A stretch of DNA of 18,707 nucleotides, from NCBI GenBank assembly GCA_964371365.1, contig CAYJMO010000041.1, forward strand, positions 1-18,707. Reading direction: 5' to 3'. The position numbers were made by a program, and so were the translations under genes. Source of the stretch: CAYJBH01 sp964371365 (GTDB lineage Bacteria; Bacillota; Clostridia; Oscillospirales; Ruminococcaceae). Each line of letters starts with the position of its first letter. Within the stretch, counting starts at the first letter, position 1. Below are positions 1 through 7,543 of this stretch, piece by piece. Below the pieces are notes generated by a model. That model searched no databases. It was not told where the DNA came from and worked only from the letters and a program-made list of their open reading frames with translations.

Positions 1-21
1 CTGCCATTCCGCCACCCTCGC
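1..21 (-). tRNA. tRNA-Leu, 5' end only (cut by window edge)
   Basis: Read on the minus strand, the first 21 bases give the acceptor 5' strand, T8, the D-stem GCGG and the A14/GG positions of a bacterial tRNA-Leu (the GTGGCGGAAT...GGCAG pattern). The anticodon lies outside the window, so the isoacceptor is unknown. The leucine assignment rests on similarity to remembered tRNA-Leu 5' halves; other class II tRNAs such as tRNA-Ser usually carry a different D-arm. A plausible promoter lies just upstream. Confidence 0.7.
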
Positions 22-416
22 ATATCAATTGTCGTGCATTATCACTTGACAACAGTATATATTTTAACACAAATACATATAAAAAGTCAATACATAAAAT
101 CTATTTATGTCAAAAAAATTCAGTGTTTTACGTATTGTACATATTTCTTTGCAATAATTGTGCAAAAGTGAGTGATGTCGCAAATATATCGTTGTTAAAA
201 TAAGAGACGCTGTCTCGCTGAGGGCAGACAATGACAAATATTTGTATTTACACTTTTTATTTCTTTGAAAATGTGGTAGAATATAGAAAACATAGCAGAT
301 TACCCCATAAATCGACACATATCTAATCAAGTTTTTCCTCTCACGAATATATCGACGTAGTTACAATCCAAAAGGGTTTGTTTCGATAAATGTGTGGAAT
401 GTAAGGGTAGCAGTCT
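22..416. other. AT-rich divergent intergenic region
   Basis: This stretch of about 395 bp lies between the tRNA (minus) and the AI-2E-type gene (plus). It is AT-rich with no convincing coding signal. Near 204-230 two small stems compete for the same bases: GAGAC (204-208) can pair with GTCTC (212-216), while TGTCT (211-215) can pair with AGACA (226-230). An extended -10 like sequence (TGG-TAGAAT, 274-282) could start the AI-2E transcript, but no good -35 is present. Nothing else stands out. Confidence 0.4.
61..90 (-). promoter_or_regulatory. Promoter for the tRNA-Leu gene
   Basis: On the minus strand TTGACT (85-90) and TAAAAT (61-66) are separated by 18 bp. This gives a predicted start near 54, about 33 nt before the mature tRNA 5' end. 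It resembles a housekeeping sigma-A promoter with one mismatch in each box. Confidence 0.5.
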
Positions 417-1610
417 ATGAATTCATCATTAAATGAGGTTGTTATGAAAGGGTGGAACGAAAATAAAAAGGTCTATAAAATTATGTTTGTCGCTGCGGCA
501 ATACTACTTTTTGTGCTATACCTCCCTGCTGTATCGGATGTAGCTGCAACAGTATTAAATATCGCATCCCCATTATTTACCGGAATTGCAATAGCATATA
601 TACTTAATATCCCTCTTACCAAATTTGAAAAGATATATTTTCCCAAAGCCAAAAATAAGTTTATTAACGGCAGCCGTCGCGGTGTGTGTTTACTACTATC
701 CATCTTACTTATTCTCGGAATAGTTATACTTGTTATAGCGGTAGTAATCCCCGAGATAACACGTGCTTTTTCGGTGGCTCTTGAAGAGTTGCCCGTTTTG
801 ATAAGTAGTATCGAATCTTGGGTAATCGCAAACCAACACATCTTTCCGTCCATCGCTGAATATATTCTTGATTATTTTAACGAAATTGACATTTCAAGTT
901 TTTTAAGTAGTGCCGCAATGTATTTGACGAGTGGTATAGGCACTGTTTTTGATTCATCCGTAATAATCATATCCAGCATAACAAGTGGTGTGTTTAATAT
1001 CTTCATGGCAATAACCTTTGCAATATTTTTACTGTTTGCAAAGGAAACCATCCAAAACCAGCTGTTAAAGGTTCAAAAGGCTTTTATTAAACCAAAGACC
1101 TCCGATACAACAAACTTTGTCTTAAAGACCGTCAACGAATCATTTCACAGCTATATAATCGGTCAATGCACCGAGGCCGTAATCCTTGGCTGTCTTTGTA
1201 CGCTCGGTATGTTAATATTCCGTTTCCCGTATGCCGGTGCCGTTGGAATGTTTGTTGGGCTTACAGCGCTAATTCCGATAGTTGGGGCATACCTTGGTGC
1301 AATTTTAGGTGGAGTTCTTATTCTTTTAACGGCACCGGACAAGGTTTTGTTCTTCGTTATCTTTGTCATCGTACTTCAACAGTTGGAAGGCAACGTTATC
1401 TACCCAAAGGTAGTCGGCAGTACAATAGGGCTCCCCGGTGTATGGGTACTTGCGGCTGTAGTTGTTGGCGGTGGTCTCGGTGGAATTGTCGGAATGATAA
1501 TCAGTGTTCCGCTTGCTTCCGCAGTGTACAAAATTTTATCACATTATACTAATAAACGGCTTACGCTACAGTCTGTCACCGCAACCCCGGGAGGTAATGA
1601 CAAAAGCTGA
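417..1610 (+). CDS. AI-2E family (PerM/YdiK/YtvI-like) membrane transporter
   Basis: This 397-residue polytopic membrane protein has about eight predicted transmembrane segments. It belongs to the AI-2E family transporters (formerly UPF0118), whose members have been linked to autoinducer-2 export, Na+/H+ antiport or other export, so the substrate cannot be named. The C-terminal half carries the family signature: a glycine-rich stretch around 283-300, QQLEGNVIYPKVVG near 323-336, then IGLPGVWVLAAVVVGG and a final GMIISVPLASAVY block. A soluble loop rich in charged residues near 200-240 precedes the conserved GQCTEA segment. Start at ATG 417 with a weak GTAAGGG upstream; an in-frame ATG at 444 preceded by GAGG would drop nine residues and is a real alternative. 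The gene stands alone and converges on the DUF6311 gene with 51 bp between stops. No clear intrinsic terminator is seen there. Confidence 0.9.
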   Translation: MNSSLNEVVMKGWNENKKVYKIMFVAAAILLFVLYLPAVSDVAATVLNIASPLFTGIAIAYILNIPLTKFEKIYFPKAKNKFINGSRRGVCLLLSILLILGIVILVIAVVIPEITRAFSVALEELPVLISSIESWVIANQHIFPSIAEYILDYFNEIDISSFLSSAAMYLTSGIGTVFDSSVIIISSITSGVFNIFMAITFAIFLLFAKETIQNQLLKVQKAFIKPKTSDTTNFVLKTVNESFHSYIIGQCTEAVILGCLCTLGMLIFRFPYAGAVGMFVGLTALIPIVGAYLGAILGGVLILLTAPDKVLFFVIFVIVLQQLEGNVIYPKVVGSTIGLPGVWVLAAVVVGGGLGGIVGMIISVPLASAVYKILSHYTNKRLTLQSVTATPGGNDKS

Positions 1611-1661
1611 TATCCGTGTTTCAGCCATCAAGATAGGTGTATTAAATGATATAAGTTTATA

Positions 1662-3329
1662 CTAAAACCTTAAAATATACCCCTCGTTCGTCGACGTCAT
1701 CTCCAAATCCGGGTTCGCCTCTAATATTTGCTCCGCTTTTTCAAACTCAGTGGTAAAGTAGGTGGCATTATAGGGCGATACACCCTCCAAAAGCAGGTTG
1801 TATGTATTCTGCATATCACTCATTAACTCATCAACCATATATCCATCTCGACTTATGAGGTGGATATTTGTTTTTTTGTCCTGTTTGTACAAATACACAC
1901 TCATTATACGGTCCTCTCGCAGTTCAAGGGTGTAAAAAATGTCGGTATCATCCATAAATTCAACAATCTTTTCAGCGTCGGGATTTTTGTACACAGCAGT
2001 TTTTTCAAAATAGTCGTGTTTGTAGCTAAGCGCCGGAATAAGGTCAACAAGCTGAATAACAAGCAGTAAAGCAAGTGCCGATTGTGCCAAAAAGCGACGT
2101 TTAGAGGTGAGGGTTATCAAAAAAATGATAGCACCAAATACTATAAGGTAGTTTACAGACCAGAACATACGTCCACTTGCACGAAAAACATCGAAAAGAT
2201 CAAGGATCATTTGGGGCAGTGGCACGGTAAAAAGAGTATAACTAAATGCTGAAACTGTATTCGTGACGGCAAACAGTGTGGAAAAAGCTGCGAATCCGAT
2301 AAGAAAAGGATGTTTCTTTAAAAATGCTATAATGCACTGGATTTTACACTTAAAGTTAAAGAGTAGGAAAACAATGGCGGCAAAAAGTGTAACAAGAACA
2401 CCCATCCCGAGATAGTTAAAGCTCTCAATATTGTTGAGGGATAGCGCCCTCATTGGCAGAAAAAGTGACCAGTCTAGTCTCCCCTGCCCCGGCACCCACC
2501 AGTTGGTGTCAAGGCTGGTCGGGTTAAAAAGGGCGTTGAGGTTCATGCCCATACTTCCATAACCGCTCGTGTTATTGATCCCCAACCCTAAAAAACCGAG
2601 CAGATAGCATAGTATAAACGCACCGACAATGCCTGCTAAAAATATCAAAAGATAGGAAAGTCTGACCTTTTTATTGACGGCAACGTCCAACAACGCCGCA
2701 AGCGCAAAACCGACAATCATAGGTGTGAAATATAGGTGCAGTGTCACCGACAGCATAATAAGCAACGCAAAGCCGACAAAAATTTTGTGAGACGGTTCTC
2801 TCCTCGCTTTGAAATATAAAAGGATAGCGAGTAAGATTAAAAAGTGAAAGGACAACGCCGTGTGCCGAAATGCACGCTCAATCATTATGGGGCTAAGGCA
2901 AAAAACAGCTCCGGATAACACTATAGAAAATCTGTTTTGAGTGAACTCACCGATCAGCAGTCCACCGCAGACCGATTGAAGTATAAAGGAAAGACAGATT
3001 AAAATGCCAAAAAACTGAAACGTCGCCGGCAGTATGGGATCAATGAGTTTAAAGAGCAACATGGCAAGTGGTATGCCGTCGGCAAGAGACGCGTAATCAC
3101 CATATGGAAAGGATATGTAATCGGTAAAGGTCAAAGGAAATATCTCACCGGTGTTGCGATACGCGAGCCAACCTGCATAGTGCTGAAGTATATCGGTCTC
3201 GACGTAGCCGTTAAAAATCCAGTCGTCATAGGTCACATCAAGCGGCCGCACACCGTAGATTAACAAAAAGACAGCGACCCCTACGAGGGCGCAAAAGACG
3301 ATATTATATCTGTTTATTCTATTATTCAT
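1662..3329 (-). CDS. DUF6311-like polytopic membrane protein, candidate GT-C glycosyltransferase
   Basis: This protein of about 555 residues is a multi-pass membrane protein and resembles the DUF6311 family, which I associate with GT-C glycosyltransferase-like proteins. After the first TM segment comes a loop with paired acidic residues (DD at 35-36) and the motif D-x-LQHYxGWLxYR near 46-58, as expected for the first extracytoplasmic catalytic loop of GT-C enzymes. Further landmarks are SPIMIERAFRHTALSFHF and GMNLNALFNP. A soluble C-terminal tail of about 130 residues follows the last TM. It is clearly paralogous to the protein encoded at 16640-18619. ATG 3329 is chosen because AGGTGG lies just upstream; a GTG at 3338 would sit inside that ribosome binding site. 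It overlaps the preceding gene by 8 nt, so translation is probably coupled. The donor and acceptor are unknown. Confidence 0.75.
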   Translation of the reverse strand: MNNRINRYNIVFCALVGVAVFLLIYGVRPLDVTYDDWIFNGYVETDILQHYAGWLAYRNTGEIFPLTFTDYISFPYGDYASLADGIPLAMLLFKLIDPILPATFQFFGILICLSFILQSVCGGLLIGEFTQNRFSIVLSGAVFCLSPIMIERAFRHTALSFHFLILLAILLYFKARREPSHKIFVGFALLIMLSVTLHLYFTPMIVGFALAALLDVAVNKKVRLSYLLIFLAGIVGAFILCYLLGFLGLGINNTSGYGSMGMNLNALFNPTSLDTNWWVPGQGRLDWSLFLPMRALSLNNIESFNYLGMGVLVTLFAAIVFLLFNFKCKIQCIIAFLKKHPFLIGFAAFSTLFAVTNTVSAFSYTLFTVPLPQMILDLFDVFRASGRMFWSVNYLIVFGAIIFLITLTSKRRFLAQSALALLLVIQLVDLIPALSYKHDYFEKTAVYKNPDAEKIVEFMDDTDIFYTLELREDRIMSVYLYKQDKKTNIHLISRDGYMVDELMSDMQNTYNLLLEGVSPYNATYFTTEFEKAEQILEANPDLEMTSTNEGYILRF

Positions 3330-5331
3330 CGCCCCCACCTAAATATAGCATCGGGAGAGCGTGGATGTACTCGACCGACTCAATCTCGAGTTCCGCTCCT
3401 TGTGAGTAGGCGGTGGAGATTATCGTACTGCCAATACCATCCCTTATCTCTATAGGAAAGTGCGCTTCCCCCTCAGATGGCAAAAGCAAACCGCTATAGC
3501 TATCATCGTCCGCCACGATGTTGGTGCCGACCCTCACCGAAGTGCGTCCGAGTGAGGAGAGTTTTGATAATATTGAACGGAATTCCGTTTTATACACAAA
3601 GTTGAAATCCGCGATAAACTCCCCTTTGTATTCAGAGGTGCAGATTATTTCATAGCTGCTATCGTCTATACGGGACAGTGTAAACTCGACTTTAGCGTCA
3701 ATATACTGCGGTTCGGTGCGCTCCCATATGTGGCTGTATTCCGTGCTGTAAACCCTCTCATAGTTTGCAAGAAGTTCGCGATAAAAGTACCAATTTTGGT
3801 TTGCCAACCATCCGCCGAGCGACATGGATGGTGTTTGCGCATATCGATATTCCCCCTCGACAAAGGTGTCAACATAGTCCTGTTGCACCTCTTTACCGAG
3901 GGCGTGGATTATATAGTCACTGCCGGTGGGTTGGAACTGCCCTGTAACTACCTCAACTCCTGTGGCGTAGGTTGAAAAAATCTGCTCGTCTCCGATGAGC
4001 TCGCTCGTTTCGGCGAGTGCCTTATCAAAGGTGCTGTATCCGCCGAGCTCGGGATAGTAACTCCCGGCATGTATCGGCGAAAAGGTCGCTATCTGTAGCG
4101 CGTTATACCCGCAGAGTAATAAAAGCAGTGTGCCTCCGGCAATCTTTAAAAGTCTTGATCTCTCTTTAAGCAGGCAGTCTATCGCTTTGATACAATAGCC
4201 GATAGCAAATATGACAAGGTAGACCTCTATCGCCTCCCGAAAGTTGTACCCACTGCCGCTCGCGACATAGGCAAAGGTGGCTATGACCACCGACAGTGCA
4301 ATAAATACAAGGGCAACGTCGGTATTTTTGGCTTTGCCCTTTATCAAACGATATAGATGAAAGGCTATCATGACAAGCCATGGCAGGGTATAGAGCCAAA
4401 GAGTGAGGTTTGTGAAAATGTAGGGAAGTGTTGCCATGCCGCTCGAACCATTGAAGTAGAAGAACTGATATTCAGCGGTGGAAAGTGTGGCCGATAGCCA
4501 CGCAGTTGGGTTACCGTTTGTAATGATGGTTGTGATAAACAAAAGCCCTACCATCACCGACAATCCGGCGATCAACAGCAACTTTATCAGCCTTAAAAAT
4601 CCGGCTTTCGCATAAAAAATGTTCACGGTGAGCAGTATCAGCACAAATGCCGCCACACAAGCAAAGCCGAAGTCGTTGCTCCACACCACGCCGGCACCGA
4701 ACAAAACGCCGAGTATCGCAACGCTTTTATACCGTGTCAGCTCGTCGAGGATTAACACATCCCTGTTTTTATATCTTTTTAATAAAAAAATCGCAATAAA
4801 CACAATGATGATAAAAAGGAACGGCAAAAACGACCTTGTTCCCCTCATCGAGTTAGACGGGGTGAAAAGGTCGGCAAATCGTGCAGTCCAGATGTAGCCG
4901 TATTTTGCGCCGATCAGGGTGGTCAAAATCCCGGTCGAGATAAACTTCGGGATCAACGCCGAAACAAAACAGCTGATATATAGGTTTTTTGTTATCAGAA
5001 ATAAAATGACAAGTACCGACAGCGAAAAAACAATGTTTGCGGTAAGGTTCGTCACAAAAAGGCTGGCGGAAAATGTTGAGTCGAACAGCAACAACGGTAT
5101 ATTTATCGCTATCGGGGCAAATCCAATGTAGTTGGTGAAGTCAAGGTAGGGTGTCTGTCCATCTAAAACACGGCGAAAGACATTATAGCTCTGAAAATCA
5201 CCGTTTATGGAGTTGTAGTCCACCGTTTGCACTCTTTCCAGTGCAAAAAATACGCCGGTAAATATAATCGTCATAACATAAAGCGCCATCACGATCTTTT
5301 TATTGTGCCTTGTAAAAAGCTCCAATATCAC
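3322..5331 (-). CDS. Large GT-C-like membrane protein, unrecognised family
   Basis: This 669-residue protein is not one I can place in a named family. It has a TM segment at about 14-31, then an extracytoplasmic loop with D45 and LDGQTPYLDF (56-65). That arrangement, an acidic residue after TM1 followed by a G-x-TPYxDF element, is typical of GT-C-type membrane glycosyltransferases. About ten more hydrophobic segments follow to near residue 420. The final 250 residues are soluble and probably extracytoplasmic, rich in Tyr, Ser and acidic residues. The start is GTG 5331, with AGGCGAGG immediately upstream and 5 nt after the stop of the 3D-domain gene. The next gene overlaps by 8 nt. With its DUF6311 neighbour it could form a two-enzyme module attaching sugars to a surface polymer or lipid; this is inference from fold-like features and gene order. 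Confidence 0.6.
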   Translation of the reverse strand: MILELFTRHNKKIVMALYVMTIIFTGVFFALERVQTVDYNSINGDFQSYNVFRRVLDGQTPYLDFTNYIGFAPIAINIPLLLFDSTFSASLFVTNLTANIVFSLSVLVILFLITKNLYISCFVSALIPKFISTGILTTLIGAKYGYIWTARFADLFTPSNSMRGTRSFLPFLFIIIVFIAIFLLKRYKNRDVLILDELTRYKSVAILGVLFGAGVVWSNDFGFACVAAFVLILLTVNIFYAKAGFLRLIKLLLIAGLSVMVGLLFITTIITNGNPTAWLSATLSTAEYQFFYFNGSSGMATLPYIFTNLTLWLYTLPWLVMIAFHLYRLIKGKAKNTDVALVFIALSVVIATFAYVASGSGYNFREAIEVYLVIFAIGYCIKAIDCLLKERSRLLKIAGGTLLLLLCGYNALQIATFSPIHAGSYYPELGGYSTFDKALAETSELIGDEQIFSTYATGVEVVTGQFQPTGSDYIIHALGKEVQQDYVDTFVEGEYRYAQTPSMSLGGWLANQNWYFYRELLANYERVYSTEYSHIWERTEPQYIDAKVEFTLSRIDDSSYEIICTSEYKGEFIADFNFVYKTEFRSILSKLSSLGRTSVRVGTNIVADDDSYSGLLLPSEGEAHFPIEIRDGIGSTIISTAYSQGAELEIESVEYIHALPMLYLGGGDE

Positions 5332-5336
5332 CTCGC

Positions 5337-6406
5337 CTATTCTAAAATATAGATGTTGACTATCCGTTTGCCGTTTATCGCGCTCTCGTTGTAGGTTTCA
5401 TAGAAGAGGTCGACGTCTATTATCCCCTCCATCAGCGCGGTGCCGGTGTCGGTTGCTATTGCATAACCGTAGATAAAGCTATCCCCTTCCGCAGAGGTTA
5501 TGTATAATTTACTGCCGTATGGGATGACATTTGGGTTGACGGCGCAACTGCCATAGAACAGACCTATGCCGGACGACCCACTGCCCCTTGCGGAATAGTA
5601 TCCGGTTGCGATGCCGTTTGATATGACCGACTTGAAGTTTGTCGGAACTCCGTCCACTATAGGATAAGCCTCAAAGCCTTCGCTCAACGGTGAGACCGGT
5701 TCCGGGCCGTAGGATAAAATCACCTCGGTGATCGGTTCGCTAACGAGATCCTCGTCAATAAGCGTTGTCTCGACCAACTCGTCATTGATGAATTTATGCT
5801 CATAGGTTAATGTACCCTCGCCGTCTACCCCCTCAATTAGCAATGCAGGACGGTCAACGCGCCTGTTCATTAGTGAGGAGGTGCGATTTTCCGTCTCATG
5901 AGGGATGATGTCGGTTATCGCCTCGGTCTCATAGTCGACACGAAAAATTTCNNNNNNNNNNCATCTCCGACAAGTGGGGTATCGGCAGAAGGTTGGACAA
6001 AATCATCCCCCTCGAGGGTTATGTCGTACTGAGAGAGCAAAGTCTCAACCGTCAGCTCGTGGGTATACACCGTTTTATTCTCCCCGTCGGCGAGGATATT
6101 CACCGGGAATGCGTAGTCTACATGGATAACATCGCTGTAGTTGTCGGTGGTTCGCGATACTGTCTCGACCCCCTCCTCATCGAAACCGGCCATCTCGACA
6201 ATCTGCGACGTCTCAAGACCGTAGCCAACAACAAGCTCACTTCTCTCCTGCTCGTCGGTGATAACCACCATGTCAAGAGGGTGGGAAAGCACTGCAAGAG
6301 ACAGCGTACACAGCGGCACTGAAATTAGGGATAACCAAAAGCGAGGCGGCACAGCCTCGACTGCACGCCTCAACTTTTCTTTTTTTCTAAGATACCAACA
6401 GGTCAT
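5337..6406 (-). CDS. YabE/Rpf2-like wall protein: DUF348 + G5 + 3D domain (interrupted by 10-N gap)
   Basis: The gene is split only by the N block at 5952-5961. Both sides stay open, and joining them with 11 rather than 10 bases gives one 356-residue protein. Order: a basic N-terminus, one TM or signal anchor (about 23-43), a ubiquitin-like DUF348 repeat (about 98-145), a G5 domain beginning at EIFRVDYETE and running to about 234, and a C-terminal 3D domain (about 261-356). The 3D domain has GIATGYYSARG, VNPNVIPYGSKLYI and the three aspartates of ATDTG and IDVD that name the family. Relatives are B. subtilis YabE/YocH and Rpf2/Sps-like peptidoglycan lytic transglycosylases, so it probably remodels the wall outside the cell. 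It lies 17 nt after rpsI. The ribosome binding site before ATG 6406 is poor, which suggests low or coupled translation. It has one DUF348 repeat, whereas YabE usually has several. Confidence 0.85.
5952..5961. other. Assembly gap (10 Ns) inside the 3D-domain gene
   Basis: Ten consecutive Ns look like a placeholder. On the minus strand the left piece ends GGD-D plus one G (first base of a probable Gly codon) and the right piece resumes at EIFRVDYE in frame only if the missing length is 2 modulo 3. An 11-nt gap would restore four residues, as expected for the D-G-M-x-I turn of DUF348/G5 proteins. Confidence 0.9.
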
Positions 6407-6423
6407 AAAACCAATTTTTAATA

Positions 6424-6822
6424 CTAACGTTTGCTGAACTGCGGTGCACGTCTTGCAGCTTTAAGACCGTATTTCTTACGCTCTTTCATACGTGGGTCAC
6501 GTGTCAAAAATCCTGCTTTTTTTAGTGCCGGACGAAGATTTTCATCAGCCTGTAAAAGTGCACGGGAAAGACCGTGACGGATTGCTCCTGCCTGTCCCGA
6601 AACACCACCGCCGGCAACGGTTACCTTGATGTCGTAGTTGTTGACAAGACCGGTGAGCACGAGCGGTTGGCGCACAACCAACTTCAATGTCTCAAGACCG
6701 AAGTAGTCGTCAATATCACGATTGTTTATCTGTATCTTGCCCTCACCGCTGTAAATTCTAACACGGGCTACGCTGCTCTTACGGCGACCGGTGCCATAAA
6801 AATAAGCTTTTGATTCATACAT
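6424..6822 (-). CDS. rpsI: 30S ribosomal protein S9
   Basis: This 132-residue protein matches ribosomal protein S9 throughout: YFYGTGRRKSSVARVRI near the N-terminus, the INNRDIDDYF segment, VTVAGGGVSGQAGAIRHGLSRAL in the middle, and the KKYGLKAARRAPQFSKR C-terminal tail that reaches into the ribosomal P site. The length is normal for Bacillota. Start is ATG 6822 with AGGAAAGGAA upstream. It follows rplM by 30 nt in the standard L13-S9 order and is probably co-transcribed from the promoter at 7382-7410. Confidence 0.98.
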   Translation of the reverse strand: MYESKAYFYGTGRRKSSVARVRIYSGEGKIQINNRDIDDYFGLETLKLVVRQPLVLTGLVNNYDIKVTVAGGGVSGQAGAIRHGLSRALLQADENLRPALKKAGFLTRDPRMKERKKYGLKAARRAPQFSKR

Positions 6823-6852
6823 AATTATGCTGTTCCTTTCCTGTACTTGTGA

Positions 6853-7271
6853 TTACAAGCTGATAGCTTCGGGTTTTTGTGCCGCGTTGGCATGTTCACC
6901 GGTCTTGTAAACCTTCAGACGGGTGAGAGCCTTTGCACCGATGGAGTTTGAGGGTAACATACCCTTGACCGCAAGGTACATCGCCTTGTCAGAACGGGTT
7001 GCCATCAAGGTCTTGTATTGAACCTCTTTAAGGCCGCCCACCCAACCGGAGTGATGACGATAATACTTTTGTGTCAGCTTGTTGCCGGTCAATACTGCCT
7101 TATCACAGTTGACTATAACCACAAAGTCGCCGCAGTCGACGTTCGGTGTGAATGTGACCTTGTGCTTACCGCGTAACATTAAAGCGGCCTTTGCGGCAAC
7201 ACGTCCGAGCGGTAAACCGGCGGCATCGAGCAGATACCAGTNNNNNNNNNNTTTGCGAGAAATGATTTCAT
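6853..7271 (-). CDS. rplM: 50S ribosomal protein L13 (interrupted by 10-N gap)
   Basis: The reading frame is interrupted only by the N block at 7242-7251. Before the gap the minus strand reads MKSFLAK from ATG 7271, with AAAGGACA as ribosome binding site. After it comes WYLLDAAGLPLGRVAAKAAL, then MLRGKHKVTFTPNVDCGDFV, YYRHHSGWVGGLKE, VKGMLPSNSIGAKALTRLKVY and HANAAQKPEAISL. This is L13 from end to end. By comparison with L13 proteins about six to seven residues are missing. The two frames join if the true gap is 2 modulo 3, for example 20 nt. One odd residue is Cys in VDCGDFV, where Thr is usual. L13 is an early-assembly protein of the large subunit. Confidence 0.95.
7242..7251. other. Assembly gap (10 Ns) inside rplM
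   Basis: Ten Ns separate codons for MKSFLA(K) from an xAC codon followed by WYLLDA. L13 homologues have roughly six to seven residues there, so about 20 nt are missing and the gap length is a placeholder. Confidence 0.9.
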
Positions 7272-7376
7272 CTTAATTGTCCTTTCCTTAACAGCAGATC
7301 TATCTCATTTCGTCCTTGATTAGATTGTTCCATCGACGACGATTATCATAAAACTGCGTCCTTTGATTTATTCGCT
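7272..7376 (-). ncRNA. Candidate L13 (rplM) leader, autoregulatory mRNA structure
   Basis: The predicted transcript start near 7375 gives a leader of about 104 nt before rplM. It can fold: GCAG (7354-7357) pairs with CUGC (7294-7297), and UCGUC (7338-7342) pairs with GACGA (7310-7314), enclosing a smaller GAU/AUC element. Low-GC Gram-positive bacteria have a known L13 leader family through which L13 is thought to repress its own operon. The position and size fit, but I cannot confirm the consensus by eye. Confidence 0.4.
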
Positions 7377-7381
7377 ACATC

Positions 7382-7410
7382 ATTGTACAACAGGAAATAA
7401 AGATTGTCAA
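7382..7410 (-). promoter_or_regulatory. Strong sigma-A promoter of the rplM-rpsI run
   Basis: On the minus strand TTGACA (7405-7410) and TACAAT (7382-7387) are separated by exactly 17 bp. This is a near-consensus housekeeping promoter, as expected for ribosomal protein genes. The predicted start is near 7375. Confidence 0.85.
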
Positions 7411-7493
7411 CCTAATTTATGGTATTTTTTAACTATGCAGTGATTTATCTTTTATATTCGTCGTATTTCGTAATAATTCATCGACATTCATAT

Positions 7494-7523
7494 TTGGCAA
7501 AATCGATTGTTTGTTGTTATACT
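7494..7523 (+). promoter_or_regulatory. Promoter of the PP-loop (TtcA-like) gene
   Basis: TTGGCA (7494-7499) and TATACT (7518-7523) are 18 bp apart (17 bp if TTATAC is used). The predicted start near 7530 is only about 14 nt before the ATG at 7544, so the transcript would be nearly leaderless. Confidence 0.6.
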
Positions 7524-7543
7524 TATTATGAAAATAAAAATGT

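Noticed and set aside
64..330. 88-codon minus-strand open frame in the first intergenic region
   Set aside because: It lies in AT-rich sequence, covers the tRNA promoter, has no convincing ribosome binding site, and its product is low-complexity and unlike any family I know.
5337..6406. Pseudogene or two separate genes for the 3D-domain protein
   Set aside because: The only interruption is the N block. Frames are open to both edges and rejoin at the expected domain boundary.
6853..7271. Truncated L13 beginning at an internal methionine
   Set aside because: The sequence upstream reads as L13 up to the N block, and the true start MKSFLAK with a good ribosome binding site is present on the other side.
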